From Thermoplasmata archaeon (GTDB lineage: Archaea; Thermoplasmatota; Thermoplasmata; Lutacidiplasmatales; UBA184), in assembly GCA_021828715.1 (NCBI GenBank), contig JAJZDF010000039.1, forward strand, positions 1-6,315: a stretch of DNA of 6,315 bases, given 5' to 3'. The position numbers and the translations under genes were made by a program. Shown here piece by piece: positions 4,862 through 6,315 of this stretch (positions within the stretch are counted from its first letter, which is position 1; each line of letters starts with the position of its first letter). Under the pieces are notes generated by a model. That model was not told the DNA's origin, made no database searches, and was given only the letters and a program-made list of their open reading frames with translations.

Positions 4862-6129
4862 TCCGGGCCGACCTCGTCCTGACCGGCCTCGCGGAGGTCG
4901 CGACGCTCGCGGCCGGCCCGGTGCCACGGGTCGGAGTCGCCGCGGGGGAGCTCGGACGCATCGAACGGGGGGCGGTCGCCGTCTCCGGCGGCCGCATCGT
5001 CTGGGTCGGTCCGGAGCGTCGCCTTCGCCGCGCGGTGCTCCGGCGGGCCGGGGCCCGGGAGGTCGACGGGGCCGGCGGCACCCTCGTTCCCGGATTGGTC
5101 GACGCCCACACCCACGTCCTCTTCGCCGGCGACCGTGCGTTCGAGCTGCCGCTCAAGGCCCGGGGGCTCGACTACGCCGGGATCGCGCGGAGGGGCGGCG
5201 GGATCCTCGCGACGGTCCGGGCGACGCGCCGGGCCACCGCCGACGCGCTGGTCGACCAAACGTCGAAACGGATCGCGGGGATGGCGGCCGCGGGGACGAC
5301 CGCGGTCGAGGTGAAGAGCGGGTATGCGCTCTCGGCCCGCGGCGAGGTCGCCCTGCTTCGGCTCGTGCCGGCGCTCGCCCGCCGGACGGGGGTGCGGCTC
5401 GTCCCCACCTTCCTCGGTGCGCACGCCGTGCCGCCCGAGGCGCGGGGCGAGGCGGCCCGCTACGTCGACACCCTCGTCCGCGACGCTCTCCCGCGGGTGG
5501 CCCGGGAGGGCCTCGCCCGCTTCGTCGACGTCTTCTGCGAGCCCGGCTACTTCTCCGTCCCCGAGGCCGAGCGCCTGCTCCGGGCGGCGCTAGCCCTCGG
5601 CCTCGGGGTGAAGGTCCACGCCGAGGAGTTCGTCCGGTCGGGGGGCGCCCGACTGGCCGCCCGTCTTCGGGCGACCTCCGCCGACCACCTGCTGCGTGCG
5701 ACCCCGGGCGACTACCGGGCGCTCGCCGCGGCCGGGGTGACCGCGGTGCTGCTGCCGGTCACCGCCTTCGCGTCGGCCCCCGCACGCCGGAGCCCGGGCC
5801 GGGAGCTCGTCGACGCGGGGGTGCCGGTCGCCCTCGGCTCCGACGCCTCGCCGAACACCTGGTCGGAGTCGCTCCCGCTCGCGATGGCGCTCGCCGTCCA
5901 CGGGGGACGCCTCACGCCGGCGGAGGCGCTGACGGCGGCGACCGTCAACGCCGCCCACGCGAGCGGCCTCGCCGACGCCGGCACGATCGAGGTCGGCCGC
6001 CCGGCCGACCTCGCGCTCTTCCCCGTCCCTTCGGCCGACCATCTCGGCTACCGGTTCGACGTCCGGCCGACCGTCGTTTGCCGTCAGGGAACCGTCGTGT
6101 TTCCGAGGAGGCTCCGTCAGCAGGTCTAA
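4858..6129 (+). CDS. hutI: Imidazolonepropionase (histidine degradation)
   Basis: This 423-residue amidohydrolase converts 4-imidazolone-5-propanoate to N-formimidoyl-L-glutamate, the third step of histidine breakdown, in the cytoplasm. Metal ligands are visible as H84 and H86 in DAHTHVLFAG, H254 in KVHAEEF and D329 in ALGSDASPNT. E257 and H277 (SADHL) fall at the spacing of the catalytic residues known in the bacterial enzyme. Family-specific stretches include GGGILATVRATR (113-124), GTTAVEVKSGY (146-156), PTFLGAHAVP (183-192) and DVFCEPGYF (224-232), which separate HutI from other amidohydrolases. Length is normal, with a slightly longer Ala/Arg-rich N-terminal region. It shares ATGA with rnz, so translation is probably coupled, and no separate promoter or Shine-Dalgarno is visible. 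No hutH, hutU or hutG is in the window, so the rest of the pathway must lie elsewhere. Confidence 0.95.
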   Translation: MIRADLVLTGLAEVATLAAGPVPRVGVAAGELGRIERGAVAVSGGRIVWVGPERRLRRAVLRRAGAREVDGAGGTLVPGLVDAHTHVLFAGDRAFELPLKARGLDYAGIARRGGGILATVRATRRATADALVDQTSKRIAGMAAAGTTAVEVKSGYALSARGEVALLRLVPALARRTGVRLVPTFLGAHAVPPEARGEAARYVDTLVRDALPRVAREGLARFVDVFCEPGYFSVPEAERLLRAALALGLGVKVHAEEFVRSGGARLAARLRATSADHLLRATPGDYRALAAAGVTAVLLPVTAFASAPARRSPGRELVDAGVPVALGSDASPNTWSESLPLAMALAVHGGRLTPAEALTAATVNAAHASGLADAGTIEVGRPADLALFPVPSADHLGYRFDVRPTVVCRQGTVVFPRRLRQQV

Positions 6130-6134
6130 ATAGG
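6125..6134 (+). promoter_or_regulatory. TATA-like element upstream of the terminal small gene
   Basis: TCTAAATAGG includes the hutI stop codon (6127-6129). The TAAATA core (6127-6132) is about 39 bases before the ATG at 6168, which predicts a transcript start near 6156 and a leader of about 12 bases. The leader contains GAGCAGAGG, of which the last AGAGG could act as a weak ribosome site. Confidence 0.5.
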
Positions 6135-6167
6135 GGGCCCTTTCCTACCGGCGAGCAGAGGCGCCAC

Positions 6168-6315
6168 ATGGCGGAAAAAGTCGGCAAGGAGCAAGTCAAG
6201 CGAGAGAAGGGTTACCTGTACTACCTCGGCAAGGACGGGTACCTCTGGAAGACGCCCACGAAGCTCAACAAGTCCGGGAAGAAGGCCCGGGTCGGGACCG
6301 AGAAGATCACCCGCC
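6168..6315 (+). CDS. Small conserved archaeal protein with internal repeat (partial, 3' end outside the window)
   Basis: The frame from the ATG at 6168 stays open for 49 codons to the window edge. The product is basic and rich in Lys, Gly and Tyr: MAEKVGKEQVKREKGYLYYL, then GKDGYLWKTPTKLNKSGKK, then ARVGTEKITR. I recall short proteins with a GYLYYLGKDGYxW core and an N-K-S/G-G-K-K linker from Thermoplasmata and Thaumarchaeota, annotated as hypothetical, but cannot verify this here. Residues 5-12 (VGKEQVKR) are matched by 42-49 (VGTEKITR), 37 residues on, so a second unit seems to start just before the edge. The charge suggests nucleic-acid or ribosome binding, which is only an inference. It has its own TATA-like element and is probably transcribed apart from hutI. 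No signal peptide or membrane segment is seen. Confidence 0.8.
   Translation, partial: MAEKVGKEQVKREKGYLYYLGKDGYLWKTPTKLNKSGKKARVGTEKITR

Noticed and set aside
3740..4927. A 395-codon open frame on the - strand across rnz
   Set aside because: Low-complexity Gly/Arg/Glu composition, overlaps three real genes on the opposite strand or in other frames, and shows no motif. It is a frame shadow.
1..6315. CRISPR arrays, tRNA or rRNA genes, insertion sequences or a phage/defence cassette
   Set aside because: I saw no regularly spaced repeats, no tRNA-like arms with a TTCGANTC-type loop, no transposase motif and no paired terminal repeats. All longer stretches are accounted for by the genes listed.

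Overview
The window is strongly GC-rich (about 70% by eye) and looks archaeal, most likely a member of the Thermoplasmatota. The evidence is an A-type (archaeal) ATP synthase gene set with a short two-helix proteolipid, a DUF929 thioredoxin-fold membrane protein next to a VKOR-like protein, TATA-like elements 25-40 bases before start codons instead of bacterial -35/-10 boxes, and a small Lys/Tyr/Gly-rich protein of a type I recall from Thermoplasmata and related archaea. The lineage is an inference, not a sequence match.

Layout from left to right. Positions 1-111 (+) are the tail of an unidentified gene that converges on the ATPase operon. Positions 243-2121 (-) hold three A-type ATPase genes in transcriptional order K (membrane rotor ring), E (peripheral stalk), C (central stalk/rotor adaptor), behind a clear TATA box at about 2152-2164. 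No further ATPase gene follows C and none precedes K, so this is only a fragment of the usual I-K-E-C-F-A-B-D set. Positions 2225-3866 (-) are a two-gene thiol-redox unit: a DUF929 protein with three membrane segments and an external WCPYC thioredoxin-fold domain, followed 7 bases later by a four-helix VKOR-like oxidoreductase. Together they look like a disulfide-bond-forming pair for the cell surface.

Positions 3867-3958 are a short divergent promoter region. To the right, on the + strand, come ribonuclease Z (tRNA 3'-end processing, 3959-4861) and imidazolonepropionase HutI (histidine degradation, 4858-6129), overlapping by four bases (ATGA). A TATA-like element spanning the hutI stop codon leads into a small conserved protein (6168 onward) that runs off the window and seems to begin a second copy of an internal repeat just before the edge.

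Most of the window is ordinary, recognisable archaeal core metabolism. The parts most worth a second look are the DUF929-VKOR pair with its unusual N-terminal extension, the truncated K-E-C ATPase operon, and the terminal small repeat protein. I did not find a convincing new defence, mobile or RNA system.
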